A DNA stretch of 44,939 nt from Sphingomonas bacterium (lineage in GTDB: Bacteria; Pseudomonadota; Alphaproteobacteria; Sphingomonadales; Sphingomonadaceae), in contig NZ_JAQGLC010000216.1 in the NCBI RefSeq assembly GCF_028293085.1, forward strand, positions 1 through 44,939, given 5' to 3'. The translations under genes were made by a program, and so were the position numbers. The notes beneath the pieces are model-generated. The model saw nothing but the letters and a program-made list of their open reading frames with translations, was not told the origin of the DNA and searched no databases. Below, piece after piece: positions 11,292 through 19,295 of this stretch. How positions within the stretch are numbered: the stretch's first letter is position 1; the number at the start of each line of letters is the position of its first letter.

Positions 11292-11784
11292 CGCAATACG
11301 GGCAAATCCTGATAATGTTGCATCTCGCCTAAGTCCCAGGCGCGACTCCACCGCGCGGAGACTGCCGCCGGCGAAGGCCGCTCATGCCGCCCGCGATGTC
11401 GTAGATACGCCCAATCGCCGTTCCGGAGCCACTAGCCGATTCCTGGAAGCGCGCCCCGAAGGCTCAACGGCAAGCCGATATTGCTTTGATCAACCGGGCC
11501 GCGGCGAAATGCCCGGCGCACTTGCTGCGGCTTGTCCCGTAACAACGCGCAGATAGACTCGTTCCCGCGGATGATCGCGGCCAACGCGATCCTCGCCAAT
11601 CCAGCCCTTCGGACCCGGACTTCGCCGCGTCCGAAGGGGCCGGGCACATCAGCCTTGGGCACGTGCCAGCCCGGGCTGGAGCGCTTTCGCCATCTGGCGA
11701 GGAATGAGGGCGATCGGACGCGGTCGCGGAACGAAGGCCGGCTATCCAGCATTTAGCGAGGCTATCCTCCTGCGTGGTGACCTT
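11292..11784. other. Intergenic region with a perfect 10-bp hairpin
   Basis: No convincing gene is seen in this roughly 490-base stretch between the divergent kinase and channel genes. It holds a hairpin (CCCTTCGGAC at 11605-11614 with GTCCGAAGGG at 11629-11638, 14-base loop) without a U tract. It may affect the channel mRNA leader, but no function can be assigned. Confidence 0.4.
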
Positions 11785-12951
11785 ATGACGACCAACGCCA
11801 CCGCCACCCGCCATGGTCTGGCAAAAAGCAGTTTCCAGGGCGATGTCGACGGCTTCCTTGGACAGGCCCGGAGCTGGTTTGAGGGGCATTGGGTGCAGAT
11901 CGCGATCGCGATCGCAACCGGCATCGGCATCTTCCTCCTGCTCCAGCTCGTGCGCGGCTATGCGGTTCGTCTGTGCAAGCGCGGCGAAGGTGTCGCCACC
12001 TGGTACAGCATCGTCGGGCGCGCTCTGGCCAAGACCAGCAATTTCTTCATCGCGATGTCCTCGGCACGGCTGGTGATCGGTTATGCCCACGCGCCCCCAC
12101 TCGCCGCGAAGACCATCGTCTTCCTGTTCACGATCTCGGCCGCGCTCCAGGCAGCGATCTGGGTTCGCGAAATCGTCTTCGGCGCGGTGGAACATCGCAT
12201 CCGCGACGTGGAACATAGTGGGCGAGGTCTCGCGAGCGCGCTTGGCGTGATCCGGCTGCTGGTTTCGATCTCCGTTTTTGCGGTCGCCCTCGTCGTCGTG
12301 CTCGGCAATCTCGGCGTAAACGTCTCCGGCCTCATTGCCGGGCTCGGCGTCGGCGGCATCGCGATCGGCCTCGCCGCACAGGGCATCTTCGCCGACCTGT
12401 TCGCCGCGCTCGCCATCCTGTTCGACCGGCCGTTCCGGGTGGGAGACTCGATTTCCTACGACGGCGGCTCAGGATCTGGAACGGTCGAGGCGATTGGTCT
12501 CAAATCGACGCGCATCCGCGGCGGCAATGGCGAGCAGCGGATCATCGCCAACAAGAAATTGCTCGATTTCGAGATCCTCAACACGACGCTGAGGCAGCAC
12601 AACCGCTTCAAATATGATTTCTGGCTCGGCTATGCGACGCCGCCGGACACGGTTCGGCGCCTCCCCGGACTGCTAAAGGAGGCGGTGGCGAGCCAAGGTT
12701 ACACGCTGGTCCATGGCGGCCTCAACGGGTTCGCCGCGAGCGGCCTCAAATATGATGTCGAATTCGAATCCACCGCGCCGGACTTCCCGGACAACGCGCG
12801 CGATCTGGTCGCCGCCGCGATCCTCGACATATTCCGGAAGAACGACATCAGCTTTGCCTATCCGACACAGGTCAATCTACTGGCCGAAAAAACCAAGCCG
12901 GCGCCGCCGGCCGCACCAGCCGCCGGGCCCGAAACCGCACCGGGCAAGTGA
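11785..12951 (+). CDS. MscS-family small mechanosensitive channel
   Basis: A 388-aa membrane protein. Hydrophobic segments lie at about residues 38-57, 85-105, 115-132 and 160-190. The hallmark pore and beta-domain junction reads GGIAIGLAAQGIFADLFAAL, followed by ILFDRPFRVGDSISYDG. The C-terminal vestibule domain and a Pro/Ala-rich tail follow. The family relieves turgor after osmotic downshock; this member may instead act in fine osmotic adjustment. ATG 11785 (MTTNATATRH) is preceded by GGTGA; upstream in-frame codons extend into sequence without family character. Confidence 0.92.
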   Translation: MTTNATATRHGLAKSSFQGDVDGFLGQARSWFEGHWVQIAIAIATGIGIFLLLQLVRGYAVRLCKRGEGVATWYSIVGRALAKTSNFFIAMSSARLVIGYAHAPPLAAKTIVFLFTISAALQAAIWVREIVFGAVEHRIRDVEHSGRGLASALGVIRLLVSISVFAVALVVVLGNLGVNVSGLIAGLGVGGIAIGLAAQGIFADLFAALAILFDRPFRVGDSISYDGGSGSGTVEAIGLKSTRIRGGNGEQRIIANKKLLDFEILNTTLRQHNRFKYDFWLGYATPPDTVRRLPGLLKEAVASQGYTLVHGGLNGFAASGLKYDVEFESTAPDFPDNARDLVAAAILDIFRKNDISFAYPTQVNLLAEKTKPAPPAAPAAGPETAPGK

Positions 12952-13074
12952 AGCCGTGAAGCGGAAAGCGGTGCGGCACCTGGCAGGCCTCGTATCAGGA
13001 TCAAGCTGGTGCCAAGGATGAGCCGAGCCGGCCAAGCCGCCCGCGTCGGTAAATTTGCAGCTAGGCCGCCCGTG

Positions 13075-13824
13075 TCAGTAGATTTTCTGGACGAGGGGTT
13101 CGATCCGCAACGTCACGACGTCGACGCCTGGGCCGCGCGTTGCCGCGAACAGTATCGCCTCCGCGACCTCGCCCGGCGGCAACAGGCGATAGGCATCCAT
13201 ATGGACGGCGCGCTCCTCCTCGGAAAATGGCTGCATGGCCGACCCAATCGCGCCCGGCTCGATCAGGGTCACGCGAATGCTCTCCGGCATCAGTTCCTTG
13301 CGGAGCGTCTCAGCGAACGAGGCGACCCCGCCCTTCGAGGCATTGTAAACGCTCTCGCCGACTGCCTTGATATGGACGCTGATCGACCCAACGAGAATGA
13401 TCAGCCCGTCCTTGATGCCGCCGGCGCGCATCCGCTCGATCGCGCCCTGGGTTGAGGCGACATAACTGATCAGATTGCTCTCGATCACGTAGCGCCAGTC
13501 TGGTTCGGCCATTTCCATCAACGGCCCGGAACCGACCCCCGCGCAGGCGACAAGCATGTCCAGGCCTTGGAGCCATGTGTCGACGCGCCCGAACATCTGC
13601 GCGACCCCTGCGCCGCTCGACAGGTCCACCGTCACCGAGGCAATCGAACCTGGCCCGCCGGCTTCCCCGATCGCCTCGGCCACGCGGTGCAGTTCGGCCT
13701 CGTCGCGGCCGGCGATGAGAACCCGCGCGCCCGCCGCCACCATTCGCGCTGCGACCTCGCGTCCGACACCGCCCGCGCCGCCGGTGATCAGGACACGTTT
13801 TCCCGAAAGGATGGTATCGTTCAT
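13075..13824 (-). CDS. Short-chain dehydrogenase/reductase (SDR)
   Basis: A 249-aa classical SDR. The nucleotide-binding motif is TGGAGGVG at residues 14-21, the structural ACAG (NNAG position) is near residue 93, the catalytic Ser is in VGSISVH, and the YNASK motif gives the Tyr and Lys. The C-terminal half determines the substrate, which is not known. It stands alone, convergent with the channel gene and 95 bases downstream of the 740-aa protein gene on the same strand, so it could be co-transcribed with it. Confidence 0.9.
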   Translation of the reverse strand: MNDTILSGKRVLITGGAGGVGREVAARMVAAGARVLIAGRDEAELHRVAEAIGEAGGPGSIASVTVDLSSGAGVAQMFGRVDTWLQGLDMLVACAGVGSGPLMEMAEPDWRYVIESNLISYVASTQGAIERMRAGGIKDGLIILVGSISVHIKAVGESVYNASKGGVASFAETLRKELMPESIRVTLIEPGAIGSAMQPFSEEERAVHMDAYRLLPPGEVAEAILFAATRGPGVDVVTLRIEPLVQKIY

Positions 13825-13918
13825 CTCATTGCTCCCGGCCGTTCATCAACGAAAAGGCGGCCATGCTGGCTGGCGCCAACCAGCCCTTTTGACAATCAAG
13901 TCTGCAGATCGCGCGGCG

Positions 13919-16141
13919 TCACGCCCAGGTCAGGACGACGCGCCCGTTTGCCGGTACGCGATAGTCGACCCGCTCGTCCGAAACGGCATGAGGTCGGAGC
14001 ACGTCCCCACCGATGGTGATGACCTTCGCCTTGGTCAGCTTGCGACGTTTCTGGCGCACCAGGCTGAGGCCGGCAGTACAGGTCTCGCCGCCATCGAGCG
14101 TGATCGTGAGCGCATGGTCGCCGGTGCGTTCACTGGCACGGACAAAATGGTCGCAATAGAGGCGAAACGGCGCGCCTTCGACATGGTGGAACGCCCGCGT
14201 CGCGAACACGAATGCGGCGCCGGCGCCGTATATTTCCTGACCCACCTGGCCTGCGGGCTGCCCGTCGGCGTACAGGTCTTCAAGCGGGAAACAGAGCTTG
14301 CGGTCAACATGCCCGTTAGTTTCCCGCTGCTTCGGCGAGATCGCTTCCGGCGGCAGCGCGTCGGGGTAGTAATACCAGGCGCGATCCAGCGCATATTTGC
14401 AGTATTCCGCGATCAGCATGCGCGCTGCGGGCTCGAGATCGGGGCCACTGTCATCGAGATAATGCTCGAACGCGGCGTAGGAGTCGAAACACTCGTAGAT
14501 CGCCATGTACGGCGCGTCCTGCAGACAGGTAGCGCCAAGGAAATTGTGGTGATGGACCGCGAGTTCGATCTCGCTCTCCCAGATTTCGCAATTGTGGAAG
14601 AAGCTGCCGAGATAGACGTAGCTCTGCTCGAGATAGACCTGCTCGTTGGTGATCCGCCACAGCCGCATGCACGCAGATGCGCCCCAGGCCGTCAGGTTCG
14701 CCTGATAGTTGAGGTTGAAGCGCAGCCCGATCGCGGCGTCGATCGCCGCGCGCGCCTCGGCGAGGAAGCGCGCCTCGTCGGTCAGTTCATAGGCCTGGAG
14801 CATCACCCAGGCATAGATTCCACCGACGTCGGTCTGGCCCTTGCCGTCGGCGCCCGCCACTGCGGTGATGACCGAGAAGTCGGTTACCTTGTACTGGACC
14901 GGCCACCTGTACTTGAAGTGCCGGGCCGCCTTGATCCCGTAATCGATCGACTTCAGGAACAGCCTGCGCGCATCCTTGTCGCCATCGAGCGCCAGGTGCC
15001 CGAGGTTGAGCAGCGGATGGTAGAGATACCAGCTGTCGACCGCGTCCGGGTCCTTGTCGTCGCCGACATTGGGCAGATAACGGCGCAGCGACTTGAGCTT
15101 GGGGTCGTAGAATTTACCCAATCCGGCCTTGAACTCGGCCTTGAGCGGATGTGGTTCGCCGCACCATTTGCCCCAGTCATGAATCGCGGCGACCAACGAC
15201 ATCTGGACCATGATGTCGGGATATTCGGCGGCTGTGTAGGGGTGAATATAGCGGTGGCCATAATGGCGGATCGTCGCTTCGGGCGCCTCGTCCAGGTCGC
15301 GCAGGGTACGCTCCGATCGTTTGATCCAGTCGCGATAATCGGTGCGGGGCAGGTCGAGCATCTTGTAGGTGATGCCCAGCATCTGGAGGAAGCGCCGCGC
15401 CGACTCCCGCTCATGGGGCGGTGCCTCGTGGCGGAAGACGAGGATCGCATCCGACAGGGTGACCTCGACCCCCGCAGCGAGCCTCGTTTCCGGCATCGCA
15501 TCATTCTGCGCCGGTGTCGGCATGAGATAACCGAGCTCGGGCCATTCGCCGCCCACCGCCCCATTTGGCGTGGTCTTCGTGGCACGGTAATAGTCGTTCA
15601 TCGCGGTCAGGTTCTGGAAATACAGCACGCTGCCAAAGGCGGGTTCATCGATATCGAAATAGACGAGGCCGCTGTTGAGCCCGCGCTGACGCGCTTCGAC
15701 ATGACCGACCGCCCCCAGCGGATCGTCATCCGCATCGAGCGGGTACAGATCGCGCGGAGCGAAAGGGATGAGCATCGGCGCAGCGGGGGTGAAGCTGGTC
15801 GTCATGCGCATATGCTCCAGCGCCTCGCCGCCCGTTCGGAACACGATCACATGTTCGCCAAGCGCGCTCGTCGCGGTCAGCCGCGCGGCGTCGCCCGGTT
15901 CGAGCTTTGCCTTGCTGCAGCGAAACTCGCTTTCGAAATGCGCGGCGCGCAGCGCAAGCCCGCCTTGGCCCTCCCGCCGGATCAACGCCCACACGGAATC
16001 GCGCGTTTGCCGCAGCTCGACGGACAATTCTCCCAGACTGAAATCGGTGAGCTTCTTGCCCCCTCGCGTCAGCGACTGGCGCAGAGCGAGTACGTAGGGA
16101 CTAACGGCAGGGACATCGGACTTCAGCGCAAGTGTTGCCAT
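13919..16141 (-). CDS. 740-aa alpha-helical protein of unknown function
   Basis: I do not recognise a named family. The N-terminal third (1-230) is beta-rich. The middle (about 230-600) has repeated aromatic helices rich in W, Y and H (AAIHDWGKWCGEPHPL, DVGGIYAWVMLQAYEL, ASACMRLWRIT, VHHHNFLGATCLQDAP) that recall (alpha/alpha)6-barrel glycosidases or lyases. A beta-rich C-terminal domain follows. No signal peptide is seen, so it is probably cytoplasmic. The ATG at 16141 has GAGG eight bases upstream, and an EcfG-like promoter precedes it. The barrel fold is a guess from sequence texture; no catalytic residues can be named. Confidence 0.75.
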   Translation of the reverse strand: MATLALKSDVPAVSPYVLALRQSLTRGGKKLTDFSLGELSVELRQTRDSVWALIRREGQGGLALRAAHFESEFRCSKAKLEPGDAARLTATSALGEHVIVFRTGGEALEHMRMTTSFTPAAPMLIPFAPRDLYPLDADDDPLGAVGHVEARQRGLNSGLVYFDIDEPAFGSVLYFQNLTAMNDYYRATKTTPNGAVGGEWPELGYLMPTPAQNDAMPETRLAAGVEVTLSDAILVFRHEAPPHERESARRFLQMLGITYKMLDLPRTDYRDWIKRSERTLRDLDEAPEATIRHYGHRYIHPYTAAEYPDIMVQMSLVAAIHDWGKWCGEPHPLKAEFKAGLGKFYDPKLKSLRRYLPNVGDDKDPDAVDSWYLYHPLLNLGHLALDGDKDARRLFLKSIDYGIKAARHFKYRWPVQYKVTDFSVITAVAGADGKGQTDVGGIYAWVMLQAYELTDEARFLAEARAAIDAAIGLRFNLNYQANLTAWGASACMRLWRITNEQVYLEQSYVYLGSFFHNCEIWESEIELAVHHHNFLGATCLQDAPYMAIYECFDSYAAFEHYLDDSGPDLEPAARMLIAEYCKYALDRAWYYYPDALPPEAISPKQRETNGHVDRKLCFPLEDLYADGQPAGQVGQEIYGAGAAFVFATRAFHHVEGAPFRLYCDHFVRASERTGDHALTITLDGGETCTAGLSLVRQKRRKLTKAKVITIGGDVLRPHAVSDERVDYRVPANGRVVLTWA

Positions 16142-16178
16142 CTCCACCTCTGCTACAAACGGGTCTGTCGTTCGCCAG

Positions 16179-16203
16179 AACCGGCGGGAGTTCACTGTGT
16201 TCC
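16179..16203 (-). promoter_or_regulatory. Candidate EcfG-type promoter of the 740-aa protein gene
   Basis: The minus strand reads GGAAC (16203-16199), 16 bases, GGTT (16182-16179): a perfect -35 and one mismatch in the -10. The predicted start point is about 30 bases before the ATG at 16141. Confidence 0.45.
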
Positions 16204-16346
16204 CCGAAAAGACGGCGCACTTGACCTCGATTATAATATCTCTTCAACGCACCGAGCTAGCGCCGCTTGTCTCAGGAAGCGGCGCGGATCGGCAGGCTTG
16301 GATAGTGTAAGAGGGGCCGCTCGCGCAGCCCCGAGCTACACAGGGT

Positions 16347-16532
16347 TCAGTTGCCTTGGCCTCCACCCTGGCCGCCGGCCTGATCGAGTTGCTCGTTGCT
16401 GCCCAACCCGGAGCCCTTGTTTGAGCCGCCGCCGGCCCGATCGGCCATGGTTTTCGTTTTTTCGGCATCGCCGCCCTCGTTCGATTGGTTGCCGCCCTGG
16501 GCTTCACCGCCCTGATTCTGGTCGCCCATCAT
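16347..16532 (-). CDS. Small Gly/Gln/Asn-rich hydrophilic protein
   Basis: Sixty to sixty-one residues, rich in Gly, Gln, Asn, Ser and charged residues, with no hydrophobic segment, so probably disordered. AAGGAG lies just before two consecutive ATG codons (16532 and 16529); the second has the better spacing. It resembles small stress-related hydrophilic proteins found in sphingomonads, but there is no known family. Confidence 0.55.
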   Translation of the reverse strand: MMGDQNQGGEAQGGNQSNEGGDAEKTKTMADRAGGGSNKGSGLGSNEQLDQAGGQGGGQGN

Positions 16533-17001
16533 ATCTCTCCTTCAAGTGGGTTGCGTCGAGACGCACATACGAAACGCCGCGGAAGCCAACGCGATCCTCT
16601 CGTTTCGCCGCCCCATCGATATCGGTCATCTCCATCTCACGCATGCTGCCGACCCCCGTCCACCCGCACCTCATGACCGCAGAGTTGGCCGCTACTTTCG
16701 GCAAACCAGCCTCTTCGCCGATGAAATTGCCCAACATCTCAGCTGAATCGGCCCTCGCTTCTTTGGCGACCTATCTGGTGCGGCCGGACGCGAAGTGCCT
16801 TGAGCAGGAGGTAATGGATCCCGAGCCGGTCGACTCCCTCCCTGCCCGCTGACGGTGCGACAACCATGTTTGCACCGGTGCGGCTACTACGGCACGCCGT
16901 AGTCGGGCCGGCGGGCGTCACCAGTGTCGCAATGTGCCTTTCGATGCGAAAGCGCGATGACCGTCGCCATATCGCCGCCCGCATGGCGACGGTCGTTCAC
17001 C
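16533..17001. other. Intergenic stretch without a recognisable gene
   Basis: About 470 bases between the Gly-rich gene and the DUF6551 gene. Short open frames exist on both strands, but none has a ribosome site, family character or plausible composition. Confidence 0.4.
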
Positions 17002-18144
17002 TTACTGAAGCCGCGTGGGCTGTTGTTCGCATGTCACTACGATGGCACGGTACATCGCCATCGATCGAGCGTCGGCACCCAATACGCCCTGCACATGAGC
17101 GCTCCACGCGGTGAGCGGCTGGGCGGACAGGATCGTCACCAGTTGTGAGATATCGAAGCCTGTCGGCGGGTTGGTGAGGATCCGCGCGACGCTGCGAAAT
17201 ACCGACGCGCCATTCGAGAGTATCTGCCCCTGAAAGGCCTGGGCAAGAATCGTGAGCGCCGTGCTGGCGACTTCTTCGCCATGGCGGGCGATGACGTGCT
17301 GCACGCTGCTCGTAAAAGCCACCTCGCCGGGACACCATGCCAATGCTCCGGTCTTTCTCGATACCGTTAGGCCGGCTTCGTTGACGATCCTGTTGACCTC
17401 AAGGGCGTCTTCGTCCTGGGCCACGATGGCCGCATGGAAATCGTCCAGGCGGTTGATGGCGCGGCGAGCGCGATTGGCCGCGACGAACATGCCCGCTTCG
17501 TCAGCGGCCCCGGCATAGGTACCGACGCAACACGGCAGATGCGGCAGGTCACCGCGGAGTTTTGCGGCCGCCAGCCGGTGTTGACCGTCAATGTCGTATT
17601 TGCCGCTCTCCCGGCGCGACACCGCCAGCGGCATGCACAATCGCCAGTCCCAATGGGACGCTATTGATGAGATCAGGCGCCGAGATGGCGCTGTATCGAT
17701 GGAGCGTTGGTAGCCGTCATCCACCAGCAAGTCGCCGACGTTGACCCATTCGATGCTGGGCGGCGCGCCGCGGGCTGCGGGATAGCGGCGGCGATTGGAA
17801 CCCGCCGCGCCCTTCGTTTTTTGCCGCGCGGAGGATCGGATGGACTTCCCTGGCCCCACGATCATCTTTGGATCCGAGGCTACCGATTTGACCATGTCGT
17901 TTTGGCGAATGAGCGATTGGGCGCCGCTTAACGGACAGGTGTAGATCTGGCCGAGCTGCTCCACCACGACATTGCCGCGATGCACGCGCTGTCGCCCCAA
18001 GGTCGCGTTGACCAGGAATGTGCCATTTGCCGCAACCGGTCCGTTCATTGCGTCGACGATCCAGTCCGGCATTGGGTCTCCGTGCCGCCAGACACGAACG
18101 TCGGCAGGAACGCGGTTGGTATGAGGAACGTTGTCGATTTTCAT
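17002..18144 (-). CDS. ParB/Srx-like DUF6551 family protein
   Basis: A 380-aa protein. Residues 1-75 form a small beta-rich segment (VRVWRHGDPMPDWIVDAMNG, then a VVEQLGQIYTCP end) of the kind seen in phage-type small proteins. A basic linker follows, then from about residue 128 a ParB/sulfiredoxin-like domain: IEWVNVGDLLVDDGYQR and DIDGQHRLAAAKLRGDLPHL. DUF6551 proteins are common on plasmids, prophages and integrated elements, and their DNA target and role are unknown. GGAGG about seven bases before the ATG supports the start. It stands alone with no phage or plasmid gene beside it. Confidence 0.75.
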   Translation of the reverse strand: MKIDNVPHTNRVPADVRVWRHGDPMPDWIVDAMNGPVAANGTFLVNATLGRQRVHRGNVVVEQLGQIYTCPLSGAQSLIRQNDMVKSVASDPKMIVGPGKSIRSSARQKTKGAAGSNRRRYPAARGAPPSIEWVNVGDLLVDDGYQRSIDTAPSRRLISSIASHWDWRLCMPLAVSRRESGKYDIDGQHRLAAAKLRGDLPHLPCCVGTYAGAADEAGMFVAANRARRAINRLDDFHAAIVAQDEDALEVNRIVNEAGLTVSRKTGALAWCPGEVAFTSSVQHVIARHGEEVASTALTILAQAFQGQILSNGASVFRSVARILTNPPTGFDISQLVTILSAQPLTAWSAHVQGVLGADARSMAMYRAIVVTCEQQPTRLQ

Positions 18145-18406
18145 GGCTCAGCCTCCGAAACCGCCGCGCCCGGGATCGGCCGCGAAACGGCGCGGAGATT
18201 GTGTCAGGCAGCCCGACCGACACAGAGTCGGCGATCGCCGAAGCGGCGGTGAATCACGTGGAAAACCATCATTGGCGCGCCGGCAGTGTCTGGAATTGTC
18301 AGCAGACCCGCGTCGGGGCGCTCGAATCGTCCGCCAACGGTCGCCAAAAGCCGCGCGGATGGCGCGCGCCCGGGCCTTGTCGGGATTTTTTTGTATTCGA
18401 ACAGCT

Positions 18407-18430
18407 GTGCGGTCGCCTCAATGACCGCAC
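18407..18430. other. Perfect 8-bp hairpin downstream of vapC
   Basis: GTGCGGTC and GACCGCAC pair across an 8-base loop, 19 bases after the vapC stop. No U tract follows in the vapC direction, so a role as terminator is uncertain. The rest of the 304-base gap (18145-18448) shows no gene. Confidence 0.3.
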
Positions 18431-18448
18431 CGCAACGATCTGATGGAC

Positions 18449-18862
18449 TCAGTCGTGCTGCTCGGCCCAGTCATCGGTTTCGAGCGGTTCGGGAACGTGG
18501 GAGAAGGCCTTGTCTCTTGTGATCAGTGTGGCGCCGGCCGCAACCGCATGGGCCGCTATCATCATGTCGAGTGGTGCGAGGTTGATACCCTTCGCCTCAC
18601 AAGATGCCCTGAGATCGGCATAGGTTCGCGTGACATCATGATCCCAGGACAACACGTCCACGCGCAGAAGAAATTGCCGCACGCGTTCGGTCAAAGCAGC
18701 GGGATAGTTGCGCTTGGCCAGGCCGAAGAGCAGTTCGCCCTCCGTCACGGCCGATATCACGATCTCTTCCATCGGAAGGGAGGCCAGCTTGTGGCCGAGT
18801 TCCGGCCGGTCGCCTCTGATGACATGGCTTGCAATGTTGGTGTCGAGCATGAAGCTGGTCAT
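18449..18862 (-). CDS. vapC: VapC-type PIN-domain toxin ribonuclease
   Basis: A 137-aa PIN-domain protein. The acidic active-site residues are visible: the Asp of [12 protein letters not shown], the Glu of [12 protein letters not shown], the Asp in [12 protein letters not shown] and a further Asp in [11 protein letters not shown]. VapC toxins cut tRNA or rRNA and are neutralised by VapB. The ATG overlaps the vapB stop (ATGA), the usual translational coupling in this family. The length and motifs are those of a full, probably active toxin. Confidence 0.95.
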   Translation of the reverse strand: MTSFMLDTNIASHVIRGDRPELGHKLASLPMEEIVISAVTEGELLFGLAKRNYPAALTERVRQFLLRVDVLSWDHDVTRTYADLRASCEAKGINLAPLDMMIAAHAVAAGATLITRDKAFSHVPEPLETDDWAEQHD

Positions 18863-19122
18863 TCCTTCCAACCCTCGAAGGGATCGCGATCCTGAGGCGG
18901 CTGCTGACGGTCATTCGGCCCCATGAAATCGTCGGGCACGTCCCCTTTGCCATAAAGCTCGAACAAGCCGTCCCATGAGTCCGGTCTCGACGAGAGGATC
19001 ACATCACCCGTTTTCAAGTCACGTCGAACGAACACTTCCGTCCCCTCGAACCGGAACTCCATGGGAAGCCGAACCGCCTGACTTCGTCCGGTGGCAAAGA
19101 GCTTGGCTGTCCTGGATCCCAT
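18859..19122 (-). CDS. vapB: VapB-type antitoxin (AbrB/MazE-like)
   Basis: An 87-aa antitoxin. The N-terminal swapped-hairpin DNA-binding domain is seen in [20 protein letters not shown] and the [15 protein letters not shown] strands. The acidic C terminus ([20 protein letters not shown]) should contact the toxin. AGGAGG lies before the ATG. It precedes and overlaps vapC by four bases. An AT-rich inverted repeat upstream is the probable autoregulatory operator. Confidence 0.95.
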   Translation of the reverse strand: MGSRTAKLFATGRSQAVRLPMEFRFEGTEVFVRRDLKTGDVILSSRPDSWDGLFELYGKGDVPDDFMGPNDRQQPPQDRDPFEGWKE

Positions 19123-19150
19123 ACGCGCCTCCTGCGATTGATACCTATCC

Positions 19151-19189
19151 TGATATATCTCATCTCGGTAGATATCAAGATATATATCA
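19151..19189 (-). promoter_or_regulatory. Putative vapBC operator and promoter region
   Basis: An AT-rich inverted repeat, TGATATATCT (19151-19160) facing AGATATATATCA (19178-19189), lies 29 bases upstream of the vapB ATG in otherwise GC-rich DNA. AbrB-type antitoxins bind such repeats to repress their own operon. Confidence 0.55.
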
Positions 19190-19295
19190 TGTTGTCGCGT
19201 TGAGGCGTCACCGTTTTTGGCTTGTGCCGGAACCCCCGTAGGGAAGAATGGTGGACAGCCGTACCATCACACTGTGGCATCAAACATCTAGTCGG

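Noticed and set aside
11605..11638. Perfect 10-bp hairpin considered as a terminator
   Set aside because: It has no U tract and no gene ends nearby; it is kept only as a note on the intergenic region.
13556..16852. A 1098-codon open frame on the plus strand
   Set aside because: It is antisense to the SDR and 740-aa protein genes, its composition is Arg/Asp/His-rich in the way of a GC-rich shadow frame, and it has no family motif.
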